Of a DNA stretch of 64,000 bases, positions 54,478 to 62,969 are shown in pieces (within the stretch, counting starts at the first letter, position 1; every line of letters begins with the position of its first letter). The position numbers and the translations under genes were made by a program. The stretch lies in NCBI RefSeq assembly GCF_004216535.1, contig NZ_SGWX01000001.1, positions 1,364,001 to 1,428,000 of the forward strand. Reading direction: 5' to 3'. A model generated the notes under the pieces. The model made no database searches and had not been told where the DNA came from. It was given only the letters and a program-made list of their open reading frames with translations. Source of the DNA: Xylanimonas ulmi (GTDB lineage: Bacteria; Actinomycetota; Actinomycetes; Actinomycetales; Cellulomonadaceae).

Positions 54478-54496
54478 TAAGGTATGCCTCACCTAA
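54478..54496. promoter_or_regulatory. DtxR/IdeR iron box upstream of hmuO
   Basis: Read on the minus strand TTAGGTGAGGCATACCTTA, 17 of 19 bases identical to the hmuT box. It lies 74 bases upstream of the hmuO GTG, linking heme oxygenase to the same iron control. Confidence 0.85.
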
Positions 54497-54720
54497 TGTT
54501 CGCAACACTCCGAGTGCTCCGCAGCCCTCACGCCCCGCCGCCAGCGGCCGCACCCCACGGCGCCCGCGCCAACGGGCTTCGCGCGCTTGGCACACTATTT
54601 CTCGGTGTCTACGTGGCGGGCCTCCCCTTCGAACCGTTGGCGTTCGACGACTGCGGACCCGGGCCGCGGCATGTGATGCTGGACATGACGGGCTGCCGCC
54701 CGGACTTGGAGGACGCATGA
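54484..54720 (+). CDS. Doubtful small open frame overlapping the SRPBCC gene
   Basis: A 78-codon frame whose ATG lies inside the iron box and whose stop overlaps the ATG of the next gene (ATGA at 54717-54720). The product (GLRALGTLFLGVYVAGLPFE in the middle) matches nothing I know, and there is no ribosome site before it. The ATGA junction is the only support. Otherwise the 312-base gap 54405-54716 holds just the iron box, the leader hairpin and the promoter of the next gene. Confidence 0.2.
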   Translation: MPHLMFATLRVLRSPHAPPPAAAPHGARANGLRALGTLFLGVYVAGLPFEPLAFDDCGPGPRHVMLDMTGCRPDLEDA

Positions 54721-55307
54721 GCGACGCGCAGCGCACGGGCCTGCCCTGGGTGTGGGGCGCCACACCCGCCGACGTCGACGCGCCCTACGGGTGCGACCGG
54801 CTCGCGGCTTCGACGCAGGCGCGGCTGCTTCGGGCTGTGGCGGTCGACGCGGACCCCGAGGTCGTCTTCGCTTGGCTGGGAAACCTCCGGGTCGCCCCGT
54901 ACAGCTACGACTGGCTCGACAACTTCGGCCGCCGGTCGCCGCGCACCGTGGCTGCCCACCTCGGGCCGTTCGCGCCGGGCCAGCGAGTCATGCGCGTCTT
55001 CGACACCATCGACGTCATCCCTGGATCAGAGATCACGATCCGGACGCGGACGGGGACCGCGAAGCGCCTCTTCGGCGACGTGCTCGTCACCTACCGCGTT
55101 GTCGGGGCCGGCCCCGGACGGTCGCGGATCGTGGTCGCCGCCCGACTCGGCGACTGCGGCGGCGTGCGCGGGGCGGCGCGCAGGCTCGTTCTCGGCTGGG
55201 GTGACCTGCTCATGATCCGCAAGCAACTCCTCACGCTGCGGCGGCTGGCGGAGACGGACGGCGGACGCCACGCGCGCGGTCGGACCACCCGAACGCAGGT
55301 CCGGTAG
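54717..55307 (+). CDS. SRPBCC-fold (START-like) hypothetical protein
   Basis: 196 residues. After DVDAPYGCDRL the pattern VDADPEVVFAWLGNLRVAPYSYDWLDN and the strand-rich middle (RVMRVFDTIDVIPGSEITIR, FGDVLVTYRVV) are those of helix-grip SRPBCC proteins that bind hydrophobic ligands. The C-terminal helix is DLLMIRKQLLTLRRLAE. ATG 54717 with GGAGG four bases upstream. Ligand and role unknown; nothing ties it to heme except proximity. Confidence 0.7.
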   Translation: MSDAQRTGLPWVWGATPADVDAPYGCDRLAASTQARLLRAVAVDADPEVVFAWLGNLRVAPYSYDWLDNFGRRSPRTVAAHLGPFAPGQRVMRVFDTIDVIPGSEITIRTRTGTAKRLFGDVLVTYRVVGAGPGRSRIVVAARLGDCGGVRGAARRLVLGWGDLLMIRKQLLTLRRLAETDGGRHARGRTTRTQVR

Positions 55308-55336
55308 CGCCTGCGCACCCACACAAATGCCCCCGG

Positions 55337-55376
55337 CGACACCACCCGCTGCCCCGCACCGGGCCGCCTCACCGCT
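55337..55376. repeat. Copy 1 of a 40-base direct repeat (duplicated lipoprotein start)
   Basis: Matches 55996-56035 in 39 of 40 bases. On the minus strand it contains the GTGA junction and about the first 13 codons (MRRPGAGQRVVS) of the lipoprotein gene, placed exactly at that gene's own stop codon. After this the frame is unrelated sequence. It is best explained as the leftover of a second, deleted lipoprotein gene. Confidence 0.8.
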
Positions 55377-56031
55377 CAGACCTCGCGACGACGTCGTCCG
55401 GCGACAGCGTGCCGAGTACACCGAGATCTGGCTGCGTGGTGAACGCCCCGAAGGCCACGTTCGGCCCGGGGTCGCACGGGCCGTCCCCAGGCCCGTAATC
55501 CGCCCGGAAGCTCTCGACAAGCCACCGCCCGTCCTGCTGGACGAGCTCGTAGGTGTCGTACTCGAACTCCCCCGAGTCCCGCGACTTCTCGGCCACGGCG
55601 GACTCATCGTCGTCCCAGGTCCACCGGGTCGGCAGACGAGAGCACATGATCACTTCGTCGCCGTCGTGATCGATGGCGACGAGCGTCATGTCGTTCGGCC
55701 CCTCCCACAGGGAGAACCTGCCCGACTCAATGTCCCGGCGGGCCCGGTGGGCCTTGACGTCGATCCACTCGGACGTCGCCACCTGCGCCAACCGCGGATC
55801 CGTGAAGTTCAACTCGTTGTTCGACGCCTTGACCAAGATGTCATACCGGCGCACCGCCACCACCCGCGGATCATCCTCATCCGGCCCGGACGGCTGGTTC
55901 CCGTCCACCCACGCCACCTCGTCATGAAGCGTCGCCGCCGGCTCCGCCTCCGGCCCGGCGCACCCACCCACCACGACAAGCGACAACACCCCCACCGACA
56001 CCACCCGCTGCCCCGCACCCGGCCGCCTCAC
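55369..56031 (-). CDS. Putative lipoprotein, partner of the WXG-type protein
   Basis: 220 residues. Short signal peptide with lipobox VVGGC (Cys24), then an extracytoplasmic domain with no family I know. It is strand-rich with many acidic residues (DEVAWVDGNQPSGPDEDDPR, SEWIDVKAHRARRDIESGRF, SRLPTRWTWDDDES). The GTG start overlaps the stop of the 730-residue protein (GTGA, 56028-56031), so the two are made together. A surface immunity or chaperone role for the WXG-type protein is plausible but unproven. The stop overlaps a duplicate of its own start (repeat copy 1). Confidence 0.7.
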   Translation of the reverse strand: MRRPGAGQRVVSVGVLSLVVVGGCAGPEAEPAATLHDEVAWVDGNQPSGPDEDDPRVVAVRRYDILVKASNNELNFTDPRLAQVATSEWIDVKAHRARRDIESGRFSLWEGPNDMTLVAIDHDGDEVIMCSRLPTRWTWDDDESAVAEKSRDSGEFEYDTYELVQQDGRWLVESFRADYGPGDGPCDPGPNVAFGAFTTQPDLGVLGTLSPDDVVARSER

Positions 56032-56035
56032 CGCT
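55996..56035. repeat. Copy 2 of the 40-base direct repeat (functional lipoprotein start)
   Basis: Contains the end of the WXG-type gene and the GTG start and signal-peptide codons of the lipoprotein gene. It differs from copy 1 at one base, 659 bases away. Confidence 0.8.
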
Positions 56036-58220
56036 CCCCCCGCTCCGCCTCGCGCGCCCAGTTGCCGAACCCGTCGTCGTAGCCGTCGATCAGGCCGTTC
56101 ACATACTCGAGGGTGTCCTCGGGCCGCCCCATGACGCCGTGCGCCACATAGGTGTCGATGATCGTCGTCAGACGCTCACGCATGATGGCCTCGCGCGCGT
56201 CCTCGCCACCGCGCTCCGCAGCGAGCGCCTCGTTGTACTCCGTCGCCCAACTGTCGCCCAGAGCTTCGGCGAACCACCCGGCGGCCTCCCCCGCGGTGTA
56301 ACCACCGAGCGTCCCACCCGGCACCGGAACGAGGCCGACCAACGACGAGACGTCGCCAAGGGTGTCACGCAACTGCTGATCGTGTGCCGCCCCGGTGGCG
56401 AGGTGAGACCCCACCGGCGCACCCTCCAGCGCCGCCTGCGTGCCCAGCACGCGCTCGATCGCCTCCCCGCCGCTCAGCGGCGAGTCCGGGGACGCCGCGT
56501 ACGCCACCACCGACTCCTGATACTCCGACGTCGCCACGGCAAGGACGCGGTGCCCGCTCTCGTCATACGCCGCCACCCCGTAGAGGTCGGCCACCCAGTC
56601 CTGCTCCGCGTTGACCAGCCAGACGTCCGGACCGCCAAGGATCCCCGCCTCCAGGAGCCCACCCTCCTTGGAGTTGTGGGTCATCGGGTACTCGGCCAGC
56701 TGCGGAATCTGCTGGGCGATCGCCGTGGCGAGGGCCACCGAGCCGGCCGCAGACAGGTTGTCGGGCACGAGCTGCTCGTTGCCGCTCAGCAGCTCGAACA
56801 CCCGGGTCGACAGCGCCGCGACCGACCGCCGGACGTCGGGGTCGCCGCCGTGCGGATCGAGCAGGGAACCGGTCGCCTGCTGCGCGCCGGCCCACAACGC
56901 GCTCGGGCCTTCGAAGCCGTCACCGGTGGTCTGGGCCGACCAGTCGCGCTCGCCGAACCAGTAGTCCGCCCTGGACACGCCAATCTCGCCGTCACCGTAG
57001 GGATCGGCCCCGGTGTCAGTGAGCCACGCGAGCGCCTCGTCCGGGTGCTGCCCGAGCGTCTGCAACACCCGGCCCGCGAGGTCGTCGACCCGAAGCCCTG
57101 CCTCCTCGTCCTCGAGGAAGGCCAGGATGCGCCCGCCCGCCATGGGCGTCGTGTCGCGCCACGGCATCCCGTGTCCCATGGAGTTCGGGTCGCGCTCGCG
57201 CCGGTCGACCAGGTCCGCCATCGCCACCGTCAGCGTGGCGCCCAGCGGAGCCCCCGCCGCGTCGCCGAACAGGAACCCTGTCGCCGAGGGCGCGGCGCCG
57301 CCGTCCACCATCCCCATCGCGAACCGCGACGCCGTGGACTGCGTCCACCGCGACGAACCGTTGCCCAGCCCCGACCGGATGGCCTGCGCCAACCCCAGCG
57401 CCAGCGCGGGCGCGAAGTTCGCCTCGACCACCCCGTGCCCGAGCTCGTCGATGAGTCGCGTCGTGCCGCCACCGCCGAGCTGGAGGAACACACGAGCCAT
57501 GACGTGGTGGTCGGTCCCCCACGCGCCGAAAAGAGTGGTCAGGTCGCGCACGTCCTGCTCGCTGCCGTCACCTGCAGCAATCGTGGCGGCAAGAGCAAAG
57601 ATCGCCGCGCCGACCCCGTCGGCGTCGAGGTCCTCGACGCAGTTCACCCCGACATGCAGCAACGCCGTGCGCAGGTCGCCCCAACCCGCGGGCTCCCCCA
57701 CGCGGAGCGCGTCGCACAAGGCGGCGTCGATCTCGCGCCGCTCCTGGTGCAGGTCACGCAGCGCACCCCACGCCTCCTCCTGCGCCCGCACGGCCTCCTC
57801 ATGCAACTCCTGCCGGATCCGGTCACGCGCGTCATCGTCCGCGGCGCACCAGGCCCCGATGTAGTCCGAGCTCCAATAGAGACGTCGCAGCTCCTCCTCC
57901 GCGGCGTCCAGCTTGTCCCGTTGCGGCTGCGCCCGTGTCGCGAGGCCCTCGACGCCGGTGACGTACGCCGACAGTGCCGGGCGGAGGTTCGAGAGCCGTG
58001 CGCAGGCCGCGTCGAGACGGGCGCGCGGCTCCGCGAGTGACGTCCGCCACGCCGACCCGGCGTCGCCGTCCCACGCCGACTCATCGAGGCCGGCGAGAGC
58101 CTGCGCGAGGACCGTCACGGTGGTCTCCAACTCCGTGTGACGAGCGCTCAGGTGCGCGTCGTACTCGGTGATCAGCGCCAGGTCGCCCTCGTCCGGACGA
58201 CGATCGGTGTGATACGTCAT
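56028..58220 (-). CDS. Large WXG-type protein (possible type VII secretion substrate)
   Basis: 730 residues, no signal peptide. The N-terminal part (about 15-160) is helical and carries the WXG turn at Trp50-Asp-Gly52 (DESAWDGDAGSAWRTSL), at the position usual for ESX substrates. A long charged coiled-coil follows (AAEEELRRLY, LHEEAVRAQEEAWGALRDLH). The remaining 500 or so residues are mixed helix with several Gly/Ala-rich hydrophobic stretches and end with a helical tail; I see no known toxin motif. Similar large proteins in actinobacteria are catalogued as DUF families (possibly DUF6571). ATG 58220 overlaps the small upstream gene (ATGA). It is followed by the coupled lipoprotein gene. Confidence 0.7.
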   Translation of the reverse strand: MTYHTDRRPDEGDLALITEYDAHLSARHTELETTVTVLAQALAGLDESAWDGDAGSAWRTSLAEPRARLDAACARLSNLRPALSAYVTGVEGLATRAQPQRDKLDAAEEELRRLYWSSDYIGAWCAADDDARDRIRQELHEEAVRAQEEAWGALRDLHQERREIDAALCDALRVGEPAGWGDLRTALLHVGVNCVEDLDADGVGAAIFALAATIAAGDGSEQDVRDLTTLFGAWGTDHHVMARVFLQLGGGGTTRLIDELGHGVVEANFAPALALGLAQAIRSGLGNGSSRWTQSTASRFAMGMVDGGAAPSATGFLFGDAAGAPLGATLTVAMADLVDRRERDPNSMGHGMPWRDTTPMAGGRILAFLEDEEAGLRVDDLAGRVLQTLGQHPDEALAWLTDTGADPYGDGEIGVSRADYWFGERDWSAQTTGDGFEGPSALWAGAQQATGSLLDPHGGDPDVRRSVAALSTRVFELLSGNEQLVPDNLSAAGSVALATAIAQQIPQLAEYPMTHNSKEGGLLEAGILGGPDVWLVNAEQDWVADLYGVAAYDESGHRVLAVATSEYQESVVAYAASPDSPLSGGEAIERVLGTQAALEGAPVGSHLATGAAHDQQLRDTLGDVSSLVGLVPVPGGTLGGYTAGEAAGWFAEALGDSWATEYNEALAAERGGEDAREAIMRERLTTIIDTYVAHGVMGRPEDTLEYVNGLIDGYDDGFGNWAREAERGER

Positions 58221-58489
58221 CGCGCCGCTCGGGCGAGGGCAGCGTCCGCAGCCTCGAGGTCGGCCGCAGCGGTGTTGGCCACCTCGCCCGCGGCGACGAC
58301 CTGAGCCTGGACCGCGGCCAGCTCGACGGCCACCGACATCGCGAACTCCAGCACCGCGCGCTCGACGCCCTGGCTGCCGCAGCCCGTCACGTCGTCGCGC
58401 ACGCTCGTCGACATGGCGTACCCGTGGCTCACGAGCCTGCTGCCCATCTCCGTCATCGCCGCCGTGTCCGCGGTCAGCCGTCCACGCAT
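58217..58489 (-). CDS. Small helical ESX-like protein
   Basis: 90 residues, almost all helical with Ala-rich heptads. It begins LTADTAAMTEMGSRLVSHGY, and a helix of about 50 residues (VERAVLEFAMSVAVELAAVQ onward) forms the second arm. No clear WXG turn, but size, operon position and composition fit an EsxA/EsxB-like partner of the downstream large protein. ATG 58489 with GGGGGAG upstream. First gene of the three-gene operon; its stop overlaps the next start (ATGA, 58217-58220). Confidence 0.65.
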   Translation of the reverse strand: MRGRLTADTAAMTEMGSRLVSHGYAMSTSVRDDVTGCGSQGVERAVLEFAMSVAVELAAVQAQVVAAGEVANTAAADLEAADAALARAAR

Positions 58490-58837
58490 CGCTCCCCCAT
58501 TCCCTGCCGACCTGCCCCGAGGGCACGGGTCCCATCGCCCCGTGCCGTGCCGGGCGACACGCTAATGCGGCGCCGGGGAAGCAGCGATGGGGAGCGCTCC
58601 CCATCGCCGCGTCCACGCGCGGGCACGTCGACCGGGACATGCGTGCGCGCGCGTCGTACGTCCACCGTGGTCGAGCGCCCTCAGACCGCCGTCCGGGTCG
58701 CGCATCTCGATCAGCGCCCGCGTCGCACTGCGGCGTGAATCTCCCCCTCGGCGACGCGCACCACCGGCTTCAGGGCGTCGGTCGCGGTGTGCGCGCCGAC
58801 TGGCCCATCGAGTGACGTCGCTGGCAGGATTCCGTTC
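58490..58837. other. Intergenic region, divergent promoters
   Basis: 348 bases between the ESX-like operon and the P-loop gene. No complete gene is supported. On the minus strand a frame ending at 58711 (tail DALKPVVRVAEGEIHAAVRRGR) looks protein-like, but it runs antisense into the kinase gene and has no ribosome site. No repeat or RNA recognised. Confidence 0.4.
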
Positions 58838-59416
58838 GTGTCCGCCACCCGTCCGTTGCTCGTGTTGATCGGGCCAGCCGCGACCGGAAAGTCAACCGTG
58901 GGCGCTGTCGTGGCCGAACGGCTTCGCACAACCTTCGTGGACCTCGATGCCGTCGGGGAGCCGTTCTACCGCGAGGTCGGCTGGAGTTTGGCGCGGCTGG
59001 TCGAGCGAGTCCGGGCCGTCGGCCGGGTCGCGGCCGAACGCGAGTGGGAGTCCGCTCGGGCCCACGCGGTCGCACGGGCGATGGCCACGAGCCCTGGCGC
59101 CGTCGTCGCGCTCGGGGCGGGCCACGCCAGCTACACCGACCCCCAGCACGCCACGACCGTGCGGAACGCGCTGGCCGGTGACGGCCGCGTCGTTCTGCTG
59201 CTCCCGTCGCTCGACCGCTACGAGGCGCTCACTCAGCTCAGACAACGTTCGCTGTCGGACAAGGGCACCGACTGGGTGCGCGACGGTCACGACTTCCTCG
59301 CGCAGTGGTACGACGAGGAGTTCATGCGGGAGATCGCGACCGACGTCGTCGTATCTGGAGGCAGGGCGCCCGCGGCGACTGCCGACGACGTCCTCACGCT
59401 CATCCAGACCGGCTGA
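58838..59416 (+). CDS. Shikimate-kinase-like P-loop kinase
   Basis: 192 residues with P-loop GPAATGKSTVG (about 12-22), the DxD-like VDLDAVGEPF, ALGAGHASY where shikimate kinases have the GGG(A) substrate motif, and a lid region LRQRSLSDKGTDW. The fold is that of small-molecule kinases such as shikimate or gluconate kinase. Key substrate arginines of AroK are not obvious, so the substrate is unknown. The GTG at 58838 with AGGA upstream is preferred over a start at 58787. Confidence 0.7.
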   Translation: MSATRPLLVLIGPAATGKSTVGAVVAERLRTTFVDLDAVGEPFYREVGWSLARLVERVRAVGRVAAEREWESARAHAVARAMATSPGAVVALGAGHASYTDPQHATTVRNALAGDGRVVLLLPSLDRYEALTQLRQRSLSDKGTDWVRDGHDFLAQWYDEEFMREIATDVVVSGGRAPAATADDVLTLIQTG

Positions 59417-59827
59417 GCATGGGTGGCGGTGGGTCCTGTGCCGATCGCGTCCAGCTCCGCGGCTGAGCCAACCTGAGCCAACCAACCGCGCCAGCCCACC
59501 GCGCCGACGGGCGGGATGGATGAGGACGGCCGGTGCGAGAGCGGCACGCGAGCATCCGTCTCGGTGAGTTCCCTGCGCGCGCCGCCCGGTAGAGCCACGC
59601 AAGCGCGTGGGATCGCAGAATGCTCGGCGCGACAAGCGAGTGCTCGGTGCGCTCCCTCGCCCAGGACGACGAGGTCGTCGCCGGAACACGGTTGCTGTCG
59701 CCACACGGCGGCCTGACGCAGCCATGCCGGTCGCAGTGGTCGGACGCAGCGCCGCGGACAAGCGGCCACCGGCGGGCCGGTCGGGGCTCGCCGCGCACGC
59801 TCGGACTGTTGTTGCGCCGCTCGTGCC
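59417..59827. other. Intergenic region without a supported gene
   Basis: 411 bases between two convergent genes. All open frames here are short, composition-driven and lack ribosome sites. A short tandem repeat CTGAGCCAAC occurs near 59462-59481. GC skew and codon pattern differ from flanking genes, so it may be decayed coding DNA, but I recognise no family. Confidence 0.4.
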
Positions 59828-60445
59828 TCAGGCGACAGACACGGAGAGCGCGATCGCGTCGAGGTCGGGCAGGAGCGCGTCCACGAGGTCCACGTCGAAC
59901 CCGGACGCCATGAGCACGACGTCGTGCTCCCCGTGCCGGAACGCGTAGTTCACGAGCTGCGCGACCGGACGGGACCCGTCGTCGGGGGCGGCCGTTTGGT
60001 CCGGCGCCTCGACGAACCGGATCGCCCGGACGCCGGTGCCGAGGTGCGTGGACACGAACGCCGTCACGTCGGGCGGGACGATCGTCGTCGTGCCGTCGAC
60101 CGCGACGAGGTCAGTGACCTCGGCCGCGTCGGGGAACCGCGGTCCGGCGAACAGCGACGCCCAGAACGCCGTCGGACGCTCGGGGGTTCCCACGAGCGTC
60201 CACAACCGCCACTCACCGTCGTCCTGCTGCTCGTCGACGGCGACCAGCAGCGCCGCGACGTGCGCGACGGTCGGCTGGTCCCAACTGTGGTCCGCGCCGA
60301 CGTCGGTGGCGATGCGCCACGCCCACTGCTCCCGCGTGGCGAAGGCCCCCCACGGCCACTGCCCGGGCGCGAGGAACCAGTCGCCCGGGAACACGTCCGG
60401 GTCGAACGTCACCTCGGGGCGATCGGCGTCAGGCTTGGTCGTCAC
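59828..60445 (-). CDS. Hypothetical protein of the LXG-like operon
   Basis: 205 residues, acidic, soluble, no signal peptide. It starts with EVTFDPDVFPGDWFLAPGQW and has a Trp-rich first third (WPWGAFATREQWAWRIATDV). The rest looks alpha/beta (LVAVDEQQDDGEWRLWTLVG, LVNYAFRHGEHDVVLMASGF). Last gene of the operon; the GTG overlaps the upstream stop by 17 bases. Such proteins beside WXG/LXG genes may act as chaperones or immunity factors; unproven here. Confidence 0.62.
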   Translation of the reverse strand: MTTKPDADRPEVTFDPDVFPGDWFLAPGQWPWGAFATREQWAWRIATDVGADHSWDQPTVAHVAALLVAVDEQQDDGEWRLWTLVGTPERPTAFWASLFAGPRFPDAAEVTDLVAVDGTTTIVPPDVTAFVSTHLGTGVRAIRFVEAPDQTAAPDDGSRPVAQLVNYAFRHGEHDVVLMASGFDVDLVDALLPDLDAIALSVSVA

Positions 60446-61022
60446 GGGTGTTCTCCCAGGTCAGCGTGGACAGCATGGTGTCGACGAGCGTGGTCATCGC
60501 CTCGGTGAGCGGGCGGTAGGCCGGGACCGCCTGACCGCAGACGACCAGGCTCGCCAGGAACGTCTGGCCGGCGCGCTCGGGGACCGGCCAGGTGTAAATG
60601 ACGCGGCGCAGTTGCCGTACCGGCTCGTCGGCGACCTCCTCCATGCTGGGCTCCGGGCTGCCCGCCGGGTCGGGGAGGTCGATCAGCTCGGTGATCTCGC
60701 GCCGGGCCTGCCCGGCGAACGTCGGCATCGGCGCGCCGACCGTCAGGTCGGGCGGCGCCTCGTGCACGCTCGTGACGACGCCGGCGGACAGCGGCATGGG
60801 CCACGGCACGGAGGCTGGAAGCAGCAGGTCGAGCCCGCCGGACTCGCGCGCGTGGGCCGCGATCCGTTCCAACGTCAGGCGCATCGTGCGGCGGGCGCGC
60901 ACGGTCAGGTCGCGCTTCTTCGGGTCGAACAGCGCGTCGACCTGGCGCCGGATCGCCTGCTCGGCGCCCTCGCGCACCGGCACGAGGACCCAGGTGGGCG
61001 GCAGCACGACGCGGTAGCGCAC
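60429..61022 (-). CDS. Hypothetical protein of the LXG-like operon
   Basis: 197 residues, soluble. It opens MRYRVVLPPTWVLVPVREGA, a beginning seen in proteins encoded beside actinobacterial type VII substrates. A helical segment (AIRRQVDALFDPKKRDLTVR) and several strands follow, ending in a helix (LTEAMTTLVDTMLSTLTWEN). The GTG at 61022 is one base after the membrane-protein stop. A chaperone (EspG-like in role) is possible, but I see no sequence proof. Confidence 0.62.
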   Translation of the reverse strand: MRYRVVLPPTWVLVPVREGAEQAIRRQVDALFDPKKRDLTVRARRTMRLTLERIAAHARESGGLDLLLPASVPWPMPLSAGVVTSVHEAPPDLTVGAPMPTFAGQARREITELIDLPDPAGSPEPSMEEVADEPVRQLRRVIYTWPVPERAGQTFLASLVVCGQAVPAYRPLTEAMTTLVDTMLSTLTWENTRDDQA

Positions 61023-61023
61023 G

Positions 61024-61605
61024 TCAGGCCGCGAGGTCGAGCAGGTCGGAGGCGTTCGGGCCGTCGCTGCGCCAGCGCCGGGGCACGATGCGGACCAGCT
61101 CGAGGACCAGCCGGACGAAGAACAGGACCGCGGCGGCGACGTACGCGCCGACGGTCACCTTCATCAAGGTCTCGCCGGCCGGGCCGAACTCCTGCGCCCA
61201 CCACAGCGACCCGAACAGCGACCCGAAGAGCATCAGGCCACACAGCGCAGCCTGGACCAGGCGGTGCGTCAGCAGCGACTCGTCGATCCGCAGCGGGATC
61301 GTCCACAGCGCGAGCAGGACCAGCAGGAGCGCGGACGCCGAGAGCAGGGGCAGCGGCGGGACGAGGAGCGGGTAGTCGGGCGTCACCTGGAACACCCCCT
61401 CGGCCACGTCCGGGATCGTGCGGGTGACGGCGCCGACGACGACCACGACGACGGCGGTCACCGCGAAGAGCGCCGCCAGGGCCCAGGCGACGGCGAACCC
61501 GCGCCGCGCGATGCGCTCTGCCCGGCTGGGTGGGCGCTTGGTGGTCGCAGGCCTCGTGCTGGCGCGAGCGGTGTTGCGGCGCTGACTGTTGTTGCGCATG
61601 CTCAC
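61024..61605 (-). CDS. Four-helix membrane protein of the LXG-like operon
   Basis: 193 residues. Basic N-terminus, then about four transmembrane helices (AVAWALAALFAVTAVVVVVV, PPLPLLSASALLLVLLALWT, LVQAALCGLMLFGSLFGSLW, VTVGAYVAAAVLFFVRLVLE), with a short basic tail. The GTG at 61605 overlaps the LXG-like stop (GTGA); ATG 61599 is the alternative. Could be an immunity or anchoring protein for the membrane-active upstream product. Confidence 0.66.
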   Translation of the reverse strand: MSMRNNSQRRNTARASTRPATTKRPPSRAERIARRGFAVAWALAALFAVTAVVVVVVGAVTRTIPDVAEGVFQVTPDYPLLVPPLPLLSASALLLVLLALWTIPLRIDESLLTHRLVQAALCGLMLFGSLFGSLWWAQEFGPAGETLMKVTVGAYVAAAVLFFVRLVLELVRIVPRRWRSDGPNASDLLDLAA

Positions 61606-62969
61606 CAGCCTGACCCCGCCCGGTGCGTCGTCGGCTGCTGGACGAGCTGGTCGTACCGGCTGCTGACCCAGCGGGCGGGATCGCCGAGCCAGTCCGTGTC
61701 GATCCGAGGCATGGCGTCCTCGACCCGGTCTGCGACGTCCGCGACGTTCGCGGCGGCGTCCGCCGCCTTGCCCGGCGCTCCCGCGACGGCGCCGATCAGG
61801 CTGAAGCGCTTGGCGACCTCGAGCTGCTGGGTGGCCTTGGCCGCGAGCGCCGCGTCCTTGGCGCCCCAGGCGCCCGTCTGCATCTCCTTGAGGATCTTGG
61901 CGTACCGAAGGTTCTCAAGCGTCTTGTGTCCCTTGAGCTGCCACAGCCATTGCAGGGGACCGTGCTTCGCGGCCGACGGGGTGGCGGCCTCCTTGGCCAG
62001 CGACGCCCACTCGTCCACCGCCTGCCGGGCCCCGAGCTTGGAGCGCTGGGATCGATTCGCCGCCTTGATCAGCTTGCCTCCCCCGTCCCGGAAGCCTCGG
62101 GCAAGGCGTCCGTTCTTCAGCGCGGTCATGGTCACGCGCAGGCCGCGGGCGGCGATGGCGCCGACGCCGAAGGTGATCGCGGTGAGCGCGTCCAGCCCGA
62201 ACTCGACCCAGGAGATCTCGCCCGCGAGCGCGAGACCCAACCCCGCCACCGCGGCGAGGCCACCGGCGAGCGCGGCGAAGGGCAGGAGCACGGGGAAGAA
62301 CATCCCTGCGATCGCAAGCCCGGCGGCGATCGCGCTCAGAACATCCTTGATGGTCTTGAGCAGGTCGGCGTGCTCGCTCACCCACCCGGTGAAGTTGTCC
62401 CAGCCGGAGTCGTTCATGCCGTCCCGGTCGACCGCGGCAGCGATCGCCGCGGCGGCTCGATCGGCCGCTGCGTCCAGGTCGGCGCGCGCCCGCGCGTGCC
62501 GCACGCTCGCCTGGTCGAGTTGGGCGGCGAGGTCGCGCGCCTGCCATGACCACCGCTGCGACTGCTCGACCGCCTCCTGGGTGGAGGTCGGGTCCTGGAC
62601 CGTGCGCGCCTGGTGTGCATAGCGCTCGGCGTGCGCTTCGGCGTTGGCGAGCGGTCCGACGACGGCGTCGCGAGTCTGCACGGCCTGGCTTGCGCGCTGT
62701 TGCGCGTCCTCGAGTTCGGCTGCGTAGACGGTCAGCTCGGACCCGGCGGTGCTGTACCGCTGGTTCAGGCCGTCCAGCCGTCCGGCCACCTCGTCCGCGA
62801 TGCCGACGAGCTCGGTCACCGCGTCGCTCGTGCCGAGCGGCTGCCTCGCCAGCGCGCGAATGGCGGCGGCGGCCTCCGCGAGCGCGGCGGCGGTCTGGGC
62901 GTACGCCCCCGCGCCCGCACGGACGGCGTCGGGGTTGCCGGCGATGGGGGCGATCTCGGCTGCGGTCAC
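61602..62969 (-). CDS. LXG-like type VII secretion substrate with hydrophobic central domain
   Basis: 455 residues, no signal peptide. The N-terminal half (1-165) is long helices in the style of the putative type VII signal domain (AGNPDAVRAGAGAYAQTAAA, GLNQRYSTAGSELTVYAAEL, then coiled coil). Residues about 185-255 are strongly hydrophobic with Gly/Ala pairs (AIAAGLAIAGMFFPVLLPFA), like pore-forming or membrane-inserting segments. The C-terminal about 200 residues are basic and helical, with no known enzyme motif. The GTG at 62969 overlaps the small upstream gene (GTGA). Probably a secreted effector or conduit component. Confidence 0.7.
   Translation of the reverse strand: MTAAEIAPIAGNPDAVRAGAGAYAQTAAALAEAAAAIRALARQPLGTSDAVTELVGIADEVAGRLDGLNQRYSTAGSELTVYAAELEDAQQRASQAVQTRDAVVGPLANAEAHAERYAHQARTVQDPTSTQEAVEQSQRWSWQARDLAAQLDQASVRHARARADLDAAADRAAAAIAAAVDRDGMNDSGWDNFTGWVSEHADLLKTIKDVLSAIAAGLAIAGMFFPVLLPFAALAGGLAAVAGLGLALAGEISWVEFGLDALTAITFGVGAIAARGLRVTMTALKNGRLARGFRDGGGKLIKAANRSQRSKLGARQAVDEWASLAKEAATPSAAKHGPLQWLWQLKGHKTLENLRYAKILKEMQTGAWGAKDAALAAKATQQLEVAKRFSLIGAVAGAPGKAADAAANVADVADRVEDAMPRIDTDWLGDPARWVSSRYDQLVQQPTTHRAGSGW

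Noticed and set aside
55091-55372. 93-codon frame starting with the duplicated lipoprotein start
   Set aside because: Only the first 13 or so codons match; the rest is antisense to the SRPBCC gene and lacks a lipobox. Treated as a remnant.
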